DNA from: Treponema sp.
Lineage (GTDB): Bacteria > Spirochaetota > Spirochaetia > Treponematales > Treponemataceae
Assembly: GCA_016293495.1 (NCBI GenBank)
Contig: JAEDED010000004.1
Span: 60,424-124,423, forward strand
Length of the DNA stretch: 64,000 nt
Direction: 5' to 3'
How positions within the stretch are numbered: position 1 is the stretch's first letter; the number at the start of each line of letters is the position of its first letter. Positions 52,008 through 61,308 of the stretch are shown piece by piece. The notes under the pieces are model-generated. The model saw only the letters and a list, made by a program, of their open reading frames with translations, did not search any database and was not told the origin of the DNA. The translations under genes and the position numbers were made by a program.

Positions 52008-53948
52008 ATGGCTTTTGTAAAAAATATTTTTGATAAAAACTTTATTGAATACGCAAGTTACGTAATCCGTGACCGTGCGATTCCTGATCTTGAAGACGGA
52101 TTAAAACCTGTACAGCGCCGTATTCTTCATACACTTTTTGAAGTTGATGACGGATTTTTCCAGAAGGTTTCTTTTGTTGTCGGCCGTACAATGAAATATC
52201 ATCCTCATGGTGATGCGTCTATTTATGGTGCCCTTGTTAATCTTGCCAATAAAGAAATCTTTATTGAAAAGCAGGGAAACTTTGGTAACAAGCTTACTGG
52301 AGACGGTGCATCTGCAGGACGTTACATTGAATGTCGCATTCATCCAATGGCAAAAGAATTTCTTGTAACAAATAAAGCGATCACACACTTTATTCCTAAC
52401 TACGATGGACGAAGTGAAGAACCAGAAGTATATCGTGCAAAAATTCCACTTGCTCTTATTATGGGTGCAGAAGGAATTGCCGTTGGTATGAGCACAAAGA
52501 TTCTTCCTTACAACTTAAAGGAAGTTCTTGAAGCAGAAATCAAGTGTCTCAAAAACGAAAAATTTGAAATTTATCCGGATGTTTCTACCGGTGGTCTCAT
52601 TGATGTAAGTAACTACAATGACGGTAACGGTAAAATTGTAACACGTGCAAAGTTTGATACAAGCGATGAAAAGAAAATCGTAATCACAGAGCTTCCTGTT
52701 GATACAAACGCAAAATCACTTCTTGATTCAATTGATTCAGCTTACAAAGCAGGAAAGATCAAGATCAGTTCAGTAGATAACTTTACTACTGATCACTGTT
52801 GTATCGAAATTAAACTTCCACGCGGCGTTTACGCAAACGAAATTGTACCGGCACTTTATGCATATACTGACTGTGAAAAAACAATTAACTGTCAGATGCT
52901 GGTAATCAAAGACAATATGCCTGTTGCAATGACTGCTACAGAAATCATCAAGTACTACGCTAAAAAACTTACTAACATCATTAAAGATGAACTTGAGTTT
53001 GAACGCGGTAAACTCATGGACGAACTTCATGTACGTACACTTGAACGCATCTTTATTGAAGAACGCATTTACAAAAAAATCGAGGAACAGAAAACAGCTG
53101 AAGATGTTAAGAAAGCTGTCATCAAAGGCTTTGTTCCTTTCAAGAAAGAACTTGTGCGCGAAATTACTGACGATGATATCGAACATCTTTTGCAGATTCC
53201 AATTCGCCGCATTTCTCTCTTTGACATCAATAAAAACAAAGACCAGGTTGCAGCAATCAATGCTCGCTTAAAGGAAATTGCAAAGCGCCTTAAAAATCTT
53301 ACAGCCTGTGCTGTTGAATACCTTAACGGAATGATCGAAAAGTTTGCTAAGTACGGTGACCTTGAACGCCACACTGAAGTAACAACATTCACTGCGGTAG
53401 AAGTAAAGAAAATCGTTAAACGCGATATTCCTCTCCGCTATGATGACAAAGGTTACCTCGGAACTGGAGTTTCAGGAGGATCTGAACTTATCAAAGTTAC
53501 ACCTTTCGACAGAATCTTTATTGTTCGTAAAAGCGGACTTTACACAGTATGTGACGTTCCGCAGAAGCTCTTTGTTGACAGTGGAATGTGGTATTGTAAC
53601 TATGCCGACAAAAACATTATCAACAATGTTCTCTTTACAATCATCTATCGTGATCCGAAAACAAAATACTGCTTCATCAAACGCTGCCGTGTTCCAAGCT
53701 GGATCATGAACCGTGACTATAACTTTGCTCCGGAAGGAATGGAAGTTCTTCACGTTGATACAAGAGTTAAATTTAAGTTCACTTTGAATTATGTAAAGAA
53801 GCCTCGTGTTTCAAAACTTACAGAAGAATTCAAAGTCGGCGACTTTATGGAAAAAGGATTAAAAGCAAACGGTGTAAGACTTGCAAATAAAGAAGTTGAT
53901 TCTGTAACTGTTGAAGCTGCAAATCCAGAATTGTTTCCTGCAAAGTAA
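52008..53948 (+). CDS. parC: DNA topoisomerase IV subunit A (ParC)
   Basis: 646 residues, shorter than GyrA (~800) and lacking the full six-blade pinwheel with GyrA box. N-terminal signature YASYVIRDRAIPDLEDGLKP, quinolone region MKYHPHGDASIYGAL, catalytic Tyr in SAGRYIECRIHP. Ribosome site AAGGA precedes ATG. The C-terminus has a shortened beta domain ending in a Lys/Val-rich tail. With ParE it decatenates chromosomes. Confidence 0.88.
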   Translation: MAFVKNIFDKNFIEYASYVIRDRAIPDLEDGLKPVQRRILHTLFEVDDGFFQKVSFVVGRTMKYHPHGDASIYGALVNLANKEIFIEKQGNFGNKLTGDGASAGRYIECRIHPMAKEFLVTNKAITHFIPNYDGRSEEPEVYRAKIPLALIMGAEGIAVGMSTKILPYNLKEVLEAEIKCLKNEKFEIYPDVSTGGLIDVSNYNDGNGKIVTRAKFDTSDEKKIVITELPVDTNAKSLLDSIDSAYKAGKIKISSVDNFTTDHCCIEIKLPRGVYANEIVPALYAYTDCEKTINCQMLVIKDNMPVAMTATEIIKYYAKKLTNIIKDELEFERGKLMDELHVRTLERIFIEERIYKKIEEQKTAEDVKKAVIKGFVPFKKELVREITDDDIEHLLQIPIRRISLFDINKNKDQVAAINARLKEIAKRLKNLTACAVEYLNGMIEKFAKYGDLERHTEVTTFTAVEVKKIVKRDIPLRYDDKGYLGTGVSGGSELIKVTPFDRIFIVRKSGLYTVCDVPQKLFVDSGMWYCNYADKNIINNVLFTIIYRDPKTKYCFIKRCRVPSWIMNRDYNFAPEGMEVLHVDTRVKFKFTLNYVKKPRVSKLTEEFKVGDFMEKGLKANGVRLANKEVDSVTVEAANPELFPAK

Positions 53949-53962
53949 GTTGAACTCCAGTA

Positions 53963-54811
53963 ATGAAATCAATAGTTAAACTTGTAAAAAACCTGAATAA
54001 ACTCTACTCAGATATATCATGGAAAGTTAAAGTATCAATTGCATTAATGGTTGTTGTCTGCTTTATTGATTATTACTTTTGCAAGTTTATCAGTATTGTA
54101 CTTAACAGAGTTTTTGTTCCAGAAATTTCTCTGATACTTTGTTTGGTATGTGTATTTTTTTCATTTGCAATATTTTTTGTTCTTGCATATGGAACAATGG
54201 TATTGATGACACGACTTGTCAGAAAAGAAAAGGCTTCAATTGGTTATCTGTTTCTTGGATTTAATACTTCCAGGGCTACAGGACCAGTATGGGGCTTTTC
54301 TGGACTTCTTTCAATTTGTTTTGCCGCAGCATCTCTACCGGTTTTTTATTTTGTAGACTTTTCAAAAGAAAAATATATTTTTGCTTTTTTGAAAAACGCA
54401 GAACTGATGAGTAAAATTACATTCTTTAGTTTTGCTTTTTTTGTCATCAGTTTTATTGCAATTTTTTTCAGATACGCATTTGTCTGGAATATTGTATATG
54501 ATGATGAAAATATGACAAAGCTTAAACCGTTTATAAAAAGCTGGAAAATGTTCAAAGGAAATGTTTTTCAGTTTTTTATGTTTGAGTTTGTTCTCTGCAT
54601 AAAATATCTGGTGATTGCATTTATGATTGAAGCTCTCAAGTTCCTTCAGACAAAAGTAACTCCAAGTTATACAGATACGTATTTTAATCTTCTTTTTAAT
54701 ATCGCGGGTTTTCTGACTGTTTTTGCAATGTTTACAAAAGTTGCAGTTTCGATTCCTTTTTTATATGAAAGATATCGTCAGCACGAAAATCATTCAAAAG
54801 AGGAACAGTAA
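53963..54811 (+). CDS. Polytopic membrane protein, function unknown
   Basis: 282 residues with about five or six hydrophobic segments (VSIALMVVVCFIDYYF, LILCLVCVFFSFAIFFVLAY, GLLSICFAAASLPVFYFVDF, ITFFSFAFFVISFIAIFF, and two near the C-terminus). No family recognised. 14 bases after parC and 3 bases before the IMPACT gene, so in the same transcript. Confidence 0.75.
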   Translation: MKSIVKLVKNLNKLYSDISWKVKVSIALMVVVCFIDYYFCKFISIVLNRVFVPEISLILCLVCVFFSFAIFFVLAYGTMVLMTRLVRKEKASIGYLFLGFNTSRATGPVWGFSGLLSICFAAASLPVFYFVDFSKEKYIFAFLKNAELMSKITFFSFAFFVISFIAIFFRYAFVWNIVYDDENMTKLKPFIKSWKMFKGNVFQFFMFEFVLCIKYLVIAFMIEALKFLQTKVTPSYTDTYFNLLFNIAGFLTVFAMFTKVAVSIPFLYERYRQHENHSKEEQ

Positions 54812-54814
54812 AGA

Positions 54815-55411
54815 ATGGACGTATTAATCAAACAGGTTCAAACAGAACTTGTAATAAAAAATTCCCGCTTTATAAACGAACTTTTTATCTGCGATTCTCA
54901 AAGCTCTGCACGTGATTTGATTAAGGCCCAGAAAGAAAAATATCAGGATGCAACACATGTCTGTCATGCTTTTGTAATCGGTGAAAATGCTGAGGTTTTA
55001 GGAATGAGTGATGCAGGAGAGCCGAGCGGAACTGCAGGTCGGCCGATGCTTGATGTTCTTAAAGGAAGTGGAATTACAAATATCGTTCTTACTGTAACAA
55101 GATATTTCGGCGGAACTCTTTTAGGCACTGGTGGACTTGTAAAGGCTTATGGTGACTGTGCAAAATCTGCAGTTGAAAAAGCAAGAGAAGAAAATGCTGT
55201 TGAAGAACTTGTTTATAAAACAGACTTTTGTTTTTCAATGGATTATAGTTTGTTTGAAACGATTAAAAGGCAGATTAAAGATTTTAAGCTTTACGATGTT
55301 CAAGAAGAATATTCAGACTCAGTTACTTTAAAGGGAAAAATCCTTACAGAACAGTTTGATGATTTTTCTGCAAGAATCAAGAATCTTTCCTCTGGAAAGA
55401 TTCAACTCTAA
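54815..55411 (+). CDS. IMPACT/YigZ-family protein
   Basis: 198 residues, typical YigZ size. Signature MSDAGEPSGTAGRPMLDVL and VTRYFGGTLLGTGGLVKAYG; N-terminal KNSRFINELF. The C-terminal ~65 residues form the second (DUF1949-like) domain. Family members may act in translation control or peptide processing; the precise reaction is unclear. Confidence 0.9.
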   Translation: MDVLIKQVQTELVIKNSRFINELFICDSQSSARDLIKAQKEKYQDATHVCHAFVIGENAEVLGMSDAGEPSGTAGRPMLDVLKGSGITNIVLTVTRYFGGTLLGTGGLVKAYGDCAKSAVEKAREENAVEELVYKTDFCFSMDYSLFETIKRQIKDFKLYDVQEEYSDSVTLKGKILTEQFDDFSARIKNLSSGKIQL

Positions 55412-55460
55412 TTTTATTGTAGACGAAGTGGTTAATAAAAGTATTGATTATTAAAAGCAA

Positions 55461-55509
55461 AAAAAAGTCCTGAACAGCTCGAAGAAAACTTCTAGCATTT
55501 CAGGACTTT
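55461..55509 (-). terminator. Hairpin terminator, mainly for glyA
   Basis: AAAGTCCTGAA and TTCAGGACTTT form an outer stem; GAAG/CTTC forms an inner one. The run of seven or more A on the + strand gives a U-tract for the - strand transcript, so it terminates glyA; it may also serve the IMPACT gene weakly. Confidence 0.75.
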
Positions 55510-55561
55510 GGAATTGCAGAGAATTACAAAGAAGTAATTCCTGTTAATTTATAGTTCGTAA

Positions 55562-57061
55562 TTATTTTACGAATTCTTTTTTCAAGAAGTCGAGGTCAAG
55601 TTCCGGATAAAGAACGTGTGCGCTCAAGAGTTTATTAACACGAGCTTTTGCTTCTTCCTGAACTTTAGGATCAAGTTCGATCTTACCCTTTGCAGGTTTT
55701 CCTTCTTTTGTAAGACCAGGCTTTGTTCCTTTAAGTACGAAGTCGATGATGTCAGCAACTTCTTTCATATCAGCTTCGTTCATACCAAGTGTTGTAAGAC
55801 CTGGAGTACCGATTCTGATACCAGATGTCCACCATGCACCGTTTTTGTCGTAAGGAAGAGCGTTAGCGTTAGCAGTTACACCGCACTGGAAGAGTGCAGC
55901 TTCTGCCTGTTTACCTGTAAGTCCGTAAACTGTTACGTCACAGAGCATAAGGTGATTGTCAGTTCCGCCAGTCTGAAGAGGAATGCCATGTGATTTACAG
56001 CCTTCAGCTAAAGCCTGAGCGTTTTTAACAACCTGCTGTGCCCACTGCTGGTAAGCAGGAGTACGAGCTTCTTTGAATGCAATTGCTTTTGCAGCCATTA
56101 CATGTGGAAGTGGTCCTCCAAGTACCATTGGACAACCCTTGTTTACGTAGTCAGCAAATTCCTGTTTACAGAGAATCATGGCACCACGTGGTCCGCGGAG
56201 TGTTTTATGTGTAGTAGTAGTTACAATGTCAGCCCATTTTACAGGATCGTAATCACCAGTGAATACTTTACCAGCAACGAGGCCTGCAAAGTGTGCCATA
56301 TCAACCATCAATACGGCTCCACATTTGTCAGCAATCGCACGGAAGCGCTTAAAGTCAATCTTTCTTGGATAAGCAGAGAATCCAGTAAGAAGAATTAATG
56401 GCTTAACTTCCATTGCCTGTTTTTCAATTGCATCGTAATCAAGAAGACCTGTTTTTTCATCAACGCCGTATGGGTGTGATTCAAACATTCTTGCTGATAC
56501 GTTCATTTTATAACCGTGAGTCAGGTGACCGCCACAAGAGTAGTCGAGCCCCATAAGTTTCTGATTACCGAACTTAGCACGAAGTTCATCAAACTGTTCT
56601 GCTGTAAGATCGTTCAAAGATTTTACACCGAGCTGTTCGAGAGTTGGTGTTTCAACCTTTGCAGAAAGGATTGCCCAGTAAGCAACGAGGTTTGTGTCAG
56701 CACCTGAGTGTGGCTGAACGTATGCATAGTCTGCACCAAAAAGTTCCTGTGCTTCTTTAGCTGCTGTCATTTCTACAGCATCAACGTTTACACAGCCGCC
56801 GTAGTAACGGTGTTCAGGATATCCTTCTGCATATTTGTCAGTAAGAAGGTTTCCCATTGCAAGCTGAACGCTGAGGGAACAGTAGTTTTCACTGGCAACA
56901 AGCTTAAGGTGCTTGCGCTGATTTTCAAGTTCATTAACAACGTTTGCTGCGATGTCTGGGCCAACCTGTGCAACAGTCTGAAGGTTTGCAACATAAGCTG
57001 TCATTGCAGCATTAGGTTTTCCGCCACATGAACTAAGATAGTTTTCCAATGGTGTAGACAT
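55562..57061 (-). CDS. glyA: Serine hydroxymethyltransferase GlyA
   Basis: 499 residues, about 80 longer than typical GlyA, as in the spirochaete/chlamydia form. ENQRKHLKLVASENYCS, DKYAEGYPEHRYYGG, and the PLP Lys in TTTTHKTLRGPRGAM are clear. Insertions lie near residues 130-165 (VETPTLEQLGVKSLNDLT) and in the N- and C-terminal ends (Lys-rich TKEGKPAKGKIELD). It makes glycine and methylene-THF from serine. Ribosome site GAGGT; own unit with terminator at 55461. Confidence 0.95.
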   Translation of the reverse strand: MSTPLENYLSSCGGKPNAAMTAYVANLQTVAQVGPDIAANVVNELENQRKHLKLVASENYCSLSVQLAMGNLLTDKYAEGYPEHRYYGGCVNVDAVEMTAAKEAQELFGADYAYVQPHSGADTNLVAYWAILSAKVETPTLEQLGVKSLNDLTAEQFDELRAKFGNQKLMGLDYSCGGHLTHGYKMNVSARMFESHPYGVDEKTGLLDYDAIEKQAMEVKPLILLTGFSAYPRKIDFKRFRAIADKCGAVLMVDMAHFAGLVAGKVFTGDYDPVKWADIVTTTTHKTLRGPRGAMILCKQEFADYVNKGCPMVLGGPLPHVMAAKAIAFKEARTPAYQQWAQQVVKNAQALAEGCKSHGIPLQTGGTDNHLMLCDVTVYGLTGKQAEAALFQCGVTANANALPYDKNGAWWTSGIRIGTPGLTTLGMNEADMKEVADIIDFVLKGTKPGLTKEGKPAKGKIELDPKVQEEAKARVNKLLSAHVLYPELDLDFLKKEFVK

Positions 57062-57103
57062 TTTTCTACCTCGTAAAAAAAATTATTTAAATTGGGATAA
57101 CAA

Positions 57104-57739
57104 TCAGTTATTGCCCGAATTTACTAGGAAAAGTAAGAAGGCCGCATAGCCGATTTCAATTACAGCAGGAATAATCCATAAAAGTGGGAATACATTTACA
57201 ACCCACAAAGCTTCTGTAAGAGCCGGGAGAATCAATGTTATAAGAATAACTGCAGTAATGATGAGAAGTGATGTTACATCTTTTTTTACTGCAGGAATTT
57301 TTGAAAGCCATACCTGGAGAATGATGAACATTGCAAGTAAAAGCAGCGGTTTTGTAAAAAGAAGGAATGCAGGATAAGGCTTTTCAGTTGAAAGAATAAT
57401 ATATGGAAGGAATACTGAAAAGAAAGAAACTACTGCAGGAAAGAAAAATGAAAATCTGTCTTCAAGTGTGTCTTTTCTTGCAAAGAGGAAGAATAATCCG
57501 TAAACGATGACAATCGGGAAAAATTCCTGCGAGAAGAAATAGTATACAAAATTAGCAAAAATGTTAGCCTGTGGAACGTGGAAGAAAGTTGAGAACAAAA
57601 GTTTGTATGCAAGGAACAAAACACCTGTAAATAAACCTGTAAAAAGAACCGGCAAAAAATGTGCTCTGTTTTCAATATCTTTTCTTACATAAAAAATAAC
57701 AAGGCTCATTGGCAATAATGTTAAAACAAATAAATTCAT
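57104..57739 (-). CDS. Polytopic membrane protein, function unknown
   Basis: 212 residues from ATG 57739, with about six membrane helices. Segments include VLTLLPMSLVIFYV, FTGLFTGVLFLAYKLLF, FPIVIVYGLFFLFA, LLLLAMFIILQVWL and LLIITAVILITLILPAL. The open frame extends to TTG 57859, adding another hydrophobic stretch; neither start has a good ribosome site, so the start is unsure. It precedes glyA on the same strand, 42 bases apart. No family recognised. Confidence 0.68.
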   Translation of the reverse strand: MNLFVLTLLPMSLVIFYVRKDIENRAHFLPVLFTGLFTGVLFLAYKLLFSTFFHVPQANIFANFVYYFFSQEFFPIVIVYGLFFLFARKDTLEDRFSFFFPAVVSFFSVFLPYIILSTEKPYPAFLLFTKPLLLLAMFIILQVWLSKIPAVKKDVTSLLIITAVILITLILPALTEALWVVNVFPLLWIIPAVIEIGYAAFLLFLVNSGNN

Positions 57740-57913
57740 AGTAGAAATAATACAAAAAAGTAGGAATATACACAAGATATTATGCATAGTTCCATAAATT
57801 AGCACGCAAATTTGCCCTAAAAATGAAAAAAAACGAAGAAATTTCAATAATTTTTGCAACTTTCAATAGAAATCTATGTCTAATTAAATGTACTTTATAA
57901 AAAGGAATTTTTT

Positions 57914-59596
57914 ATGGAACTTTCACACGAATATCTTACAGAAAACAGAGAGTTTAAAGACTATAAAGACTTTTTACAGAATTGTAAGCTTACAAAACCT
58001 GAAAATTTCAACTTTGCATATGACATCGTAGACCGTTATGCTGAACTTGACCCTTCAAAAAGGGCTCTTGTCTGGATTGACGACAACGATGATGAAAAAA
58101 TCTTTACATTTACAGATATTTCACGCGAATCTAAAAGAGCTGCTGCATGGCTCAAGTCAAAAGGAATTAAAAAAGGCGACACAGTAATGCTGGTCCTCCG
58201 CCGCCGTTACGAATGGTGGATTTTGATGCCTGCATTGCACAGAATCGGGGCAATCGCAATTCCTGCAACTGACCAGCTCTTGCAGGCTGATTTTGAATAC
58301 CGTACAAACGCAGCTGACGTAAAAATGATCATTTCTTACGACAACCCTCACGTTCAGAACGAAATCGAAAAGGCTAAACTTAATTCCCCAACTGTTCAGT
58401 TCCTTGTAACTGTTGGACCTGACCGTGAAGGCTGGGATTCTTTCCATACAGAATACGAAAAATGCGAAGCAGACTTTCCAAGACCAGAAGGCGAAGAAAA
58501 AACCTTCAACGACGATCCGATGCTTCTTTACTTTACATCGGGAACATCCGGCTATCCGAAAATGGTATTGCAGGACTTTGTATACCCAATCGGCCACATT
58601 ATGACAGCAAAATACTGGCATGGTGTAGTTGATGACGGTCTTCACCTTACAATCGCAGAAACTGGATGGGCAAAATCTACATGGGGAAAACTTTACGGAC
58701 AGTGGATCTGCGGTACAGCCTTGTTTGTATATGATATGAACATGCTCAAACCGGACAAGATGCTTCAAATGATTGCAAAATATGGTTTGACAACTTTCTG
58801 TGCTCCGCCTACAGTTTACCGCTTCTTAGTTCGCCAGGATCTTTCTAAATACGATTTGAGCAAATGTCAGCGTTTCAGTACAGCTGGCGAAGCTCTTAAC
58901 GGCGAAGTATTCAACAAGTGGTTTGAAAAAACCGGAAAGAAAATTTTCGAAGGTTACGGACAGACAGAATCAACAATCATCTGCGGTAACTTCAAGGAAT
59001 ATTCAGACATCAGACCTGGTTCAATGGGACTTCCTAATCCGTTGTACAACGTAGAAGTTCTTGACCCTGAAGGAAAGCCGGTTCCTAGAGGTGAAGTAGG
59101 AGAACTCTGTATTCACGTAGAAAACGGCCGCCCGATCGGACTTTTGATGGGCTACCACAAAAATAAAGAATTGACAGAAGCGGCCTTTGAAGGCGGCGTT
59201 TACCACACTGGTGACAATGTAACTCAGGACGAAGACGGTTATGTCTGGTTCGTAGGCCGCAAAGATGACATCATCAAGTCTTCCGGTTACAGAATCAGTC
59301 CGTTTGAGGTTGAATCGGTTCTTCAGAAACACCCTGCAGTAATGGAATGTGCCGTTACTGGTGTTGAAGATTCAAAACGCGGAATGGCAGTAAAAGCTTC
59401 TATCGTTCTTTCTCAGGATTACGTAGACAGAGATTCAAAAGAAATGGAACTTGAAATTTCAACATTTGCTAGAGAAAACACAGCGATGTACAAAGTTCCT
59501 CGTATTTACGAATTCTTAAAGGAACTTCCAAAAACAATCAGCGGTAAAATCCGCCGTATTGCAATCCGCGAAAAAGACAACAAAAAGAAAGACTAA
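57914..59596 (+). CDS. AMP-forming acyl-CoA synthetase (medium-chain/acetyl type)
   Basis: 560 residues. ANL-superfamily motifs: P-loop LLYFTSGTSGYPKM, GEALNGEVFNKW, YGQTEST, HTGDNVTQDEDGY, GRKDDIIKSSGYRISPFEVE and the catalytic Lys in PKTISGKIRR. Similarity to the medium-chain (MACS) group is suggested by LPALHRIGAIAIPATDQLL. It activates a fatty or short-chain acid with ATP and CoA. Ribosome site AAAGGAA. It ends 6 bases before a convergent lipoprotein gene. Confidence 0.9.
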   Translation: MELSHEYLTENREFKDYKDFLQNCKLTKPENFNFAYDIVDRYAELDPSKRALVWIDDNDDEKIFTFTDISRESKRAAAWLKSKGIKKGDTVMLVLRRRYEWWILMPALHRIGAIAIPATDQLLQADFEYRTNAADVKMIISYDNPHVQNEIEKAKLNSPTVQFLVTVGPDREGWDSFHTEYEKCEADFPRPEGEEKTFNDDPMLLYFTSGTSGYPKMVLQDFVYPIGHIMTAKYWHGVVDDGLHLTIAETGWAKSTWGKLYGQWICGTALFVYDMNMLKPDKMLQMIAKYGLTTFCAPPTVYRFLVRQDLSKYDLSKCQRFSTAGEALNGEVFNKWFEKTGKKIFEGYGQTESTIICGNFKEYSDIRPGSMGLPNPLYNVEVLDPEGKPVPRGEVGELCIHVENGRPIGLLMGYHKNKELTEAAFEGGVYHTGDNVTQDEDGYVWFVGRKDDIIKSSGYRISPFEVESVLQKHPAVMECAVTGVEDSKRGMAVKASIVLSQDYVDRDSKEMELEISTFARENTAMYKVPRIYEFLKELPKTISGKIRRIAIREKDNKKKD

Positions 59597-59602
59597 GTTT
59601 TT

Positions 59603-60076
59603 CTAGAAACACCATGATCCATAAGGATCGTTCCAGAGGAGGTCGTTTTCATAAACGATCTCCTTTGCATATATACGCTCTATGTAAAAAAAATCTTCTG
59701 CCGTATTATCTTCGTCAGAGAAAAAATCCAACTGCATTAAAAATTCCTCTAAGTTGACTGTAACATCATTTTTATTGCCCGGACAGCATGTCAAAGGAAT
59801 TTTCTTTTCGTACAGAGGAATTTCTGCAAAATCATCATCGTATTGAGCATTCTTAAAACCAACGACAACCGTAATGGATTTTACTGTTTCAGAACTGCAG
59901 TTTTTAAAACAAAAACTTAAATTGTTTCCCGAAAGTTCCTGACCGCAAATTGTATAGACAAAATGCGAATTAGAAACTTTTCCTGAACTTTTGCAGCCTG
60001 AGGGAATAAACAGCATTACCGCAATTGCCACAAGAAACTTTACGGCAGAAGATATTTTCATTTTCTTTAATCTCAT
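59603..60076 (-). CDS. Small lipoprotein of unknown function
   Basis: 158 residues from ATG 60076 (in-frame starts at 60103 and 60061 also possible). Lipobox in VAIAVMLFIPSGCKSSG. The mature part is a small beta-rich domain (FVYTICGQELSGNNLSFCF, KSITVVVGFKNAQY) with an acidic C-terminus ending PYGSWCF. Convergent with the acyl-CoA synthetase. No family recognised. Confidence 0.7.
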   Translation of the reverse strand: MRLKKMKISSAVKFLVAIAVMLFIPSGCKSSGKVSNSHFVYTICGQELSGNNLSFCFKNCSSETVKSITVVVGFKNAQYDDDFAEIPLYEKKIPLTCCPGNKNDVTVNLEEFLMQLDFFSDEDNTAEDFFYIERIYAKEIVYENDLLWNDPYGSWCF

Positions 60077-60256
60077 ACCTTTACATACCGGAAAGTTTTT
60101 CAAAAGGTTATCAAAATAGAAAAAAATCTTTCGTTTATTTCAACTTTCCACATAAGAAAAAATATGTTAAAATTTGAACTGTTGAATAACTTTAACCTGC
60201 TTTCAGTTGTTATTAAGATGAACTTTTATAAAACTAGATTTTAGCCAGAGGACAGA

Positions 60257-61249
60257 ATGAAGAAGACAAAAATTTTAATTGCTCTATTAATGACTGGTAT
60301 TATTGCTTTTACTGCTGCGGCTGATACAAGAAAAAAAGGCAGCTCAAATTTCAGTGACATAAATCTTGTAAGTCTTGGCCCGCAGGAAGGTGTTCTTTTT
60401 GATACATTTGTTATCGGGGAAAATTCACAGTCCATGACTGCGAAGCGCTGGATTACAAGTTTCAAAATGAACAAATATGAAACTACATATAACCTCTGGT
60501 ACATCGTTCGTAATTATGCAGAAGACAAAGGTTATGTTTTTCAGAATCCGGGGCAGGAAGGTGCATACGGCCGCCGCGGAAAACCACCTGTTGACGGAAA
60601 CTATGAACCGGTAACAATGATCAGCTGGTACGATGCCGTTGTATGGTGCAATGCATTAAGCGAAATGATGGGAAGAAAACCATGTTATTACTATAACAAC
60701 GAAATCCTTCGTGATGCAACTGATACAGCTTCGTGTGACCTTGCAGAATGCAAATGGGAAAATGACGGCTACAGACTTCCTACAGAAGCAGAATGGGAAT
60801 ATGCAGCGCGCGTAACAAAATCCGGTTACCAGAGCGGAAGCCTTGCCTCAGGACAGATAAACAAAAACGGTTACGACAATCCATCAGTTAATGAATCTGA
60901 CGTAGCGTGGTTTGATGCTAACACAGATACAACCCACACGGTAGGTACTGCCGGAACTATTTTCAAAAACGAAGAAATGCCTCCTGCTCCCGGCAGCGGA
61001 AATGCCAACGGGGCCGGACTTTACGATATGAGCGGAAATGTTCTTGAATACTGCTGGGACTGGAATGATGTCTATAAAGAAACAAATCCTGGAGAAAGAG
61101 CAACAGGTCCTAGATTTGGTGCAGAAAGGATCTGCCGCGGAGGTTCCTGGTCGCCATATACAGGCTTTATTTATGCCGGAGACCGTTACGGATATGATCC
61201 TAACGAATTTTATAACTTTCTTGGCTTCAGATTCTGTACTTCAAAATAA
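60257..61249 (+). CDS. Secreted formylglycine-generating-enzyme-like (SUMF1) protein
   Basis: 330 residues. Signal peptide ILIALLMTGIIAFTAAAD. FGE-sulfatase domain: MNKYETTYNLWYIV, PVTMISWYDAVVWCNALSEM, GYRLPTEAEWEYAAR, AGLYDMSGNVLEYCWDW, RICRGGSWS, and C-terminal LGFRFCTSK. Treponemes often carry many such paralogues as secreted or surface proteins. The active-site Cys pair of true FGE is not clearly present. Ribosome site AGAGGA. An orphan RHS tip begins right after its stop. Confidence 0.9.
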   Translation: MKKTKILIALLMTGIIAFTAAADTRKKGSSNFSDINLVSLGPQEGVLFDTFVIGENSQSMTAKRWITSFKMNKYETTYNLWYIVRNYAEDKGYVFQNPGQEGAYGRRGKPPVDGNYEPVTMISWYDAVVWCNALSEMMGRKPCYYYNNEILRDATDTASCDLAECKWENDGYRLPTEAEWEYAARVTKSGYQSGSLASGQINKNGYDNPSVNESDVAWFDANTDTTHTVGTAGTIFKNEEMPPAPGSGNANGAGLYDMSGNVLEYCWDWNDVYKETNPGERATGPRFGAERICRGGSWSPYTGFIYAGDRYGYDPNEFYNFLGFRFCTSK

Positions 61250-61266
61250 AAATTAAGGACAAAAAG

Positions 61267-61306
61267 GGGCTGTTCAAGCTTGCCCGTGCAGACCAGAAAA
61301 CAGCCC
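61267..61306. repeat. Inverted repeat at the border between the FGE-like gene and the RHS tip
   Basis: GGGCTGTT 61267-61274 and AACAGCCC 61299-61306, a 24-base loop. It lies between the FGE-like stop and the start of RHS homology, so it may be a terminator or a junction scar. Confidence 0.45.
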
Positions 61307-61308
61307 AT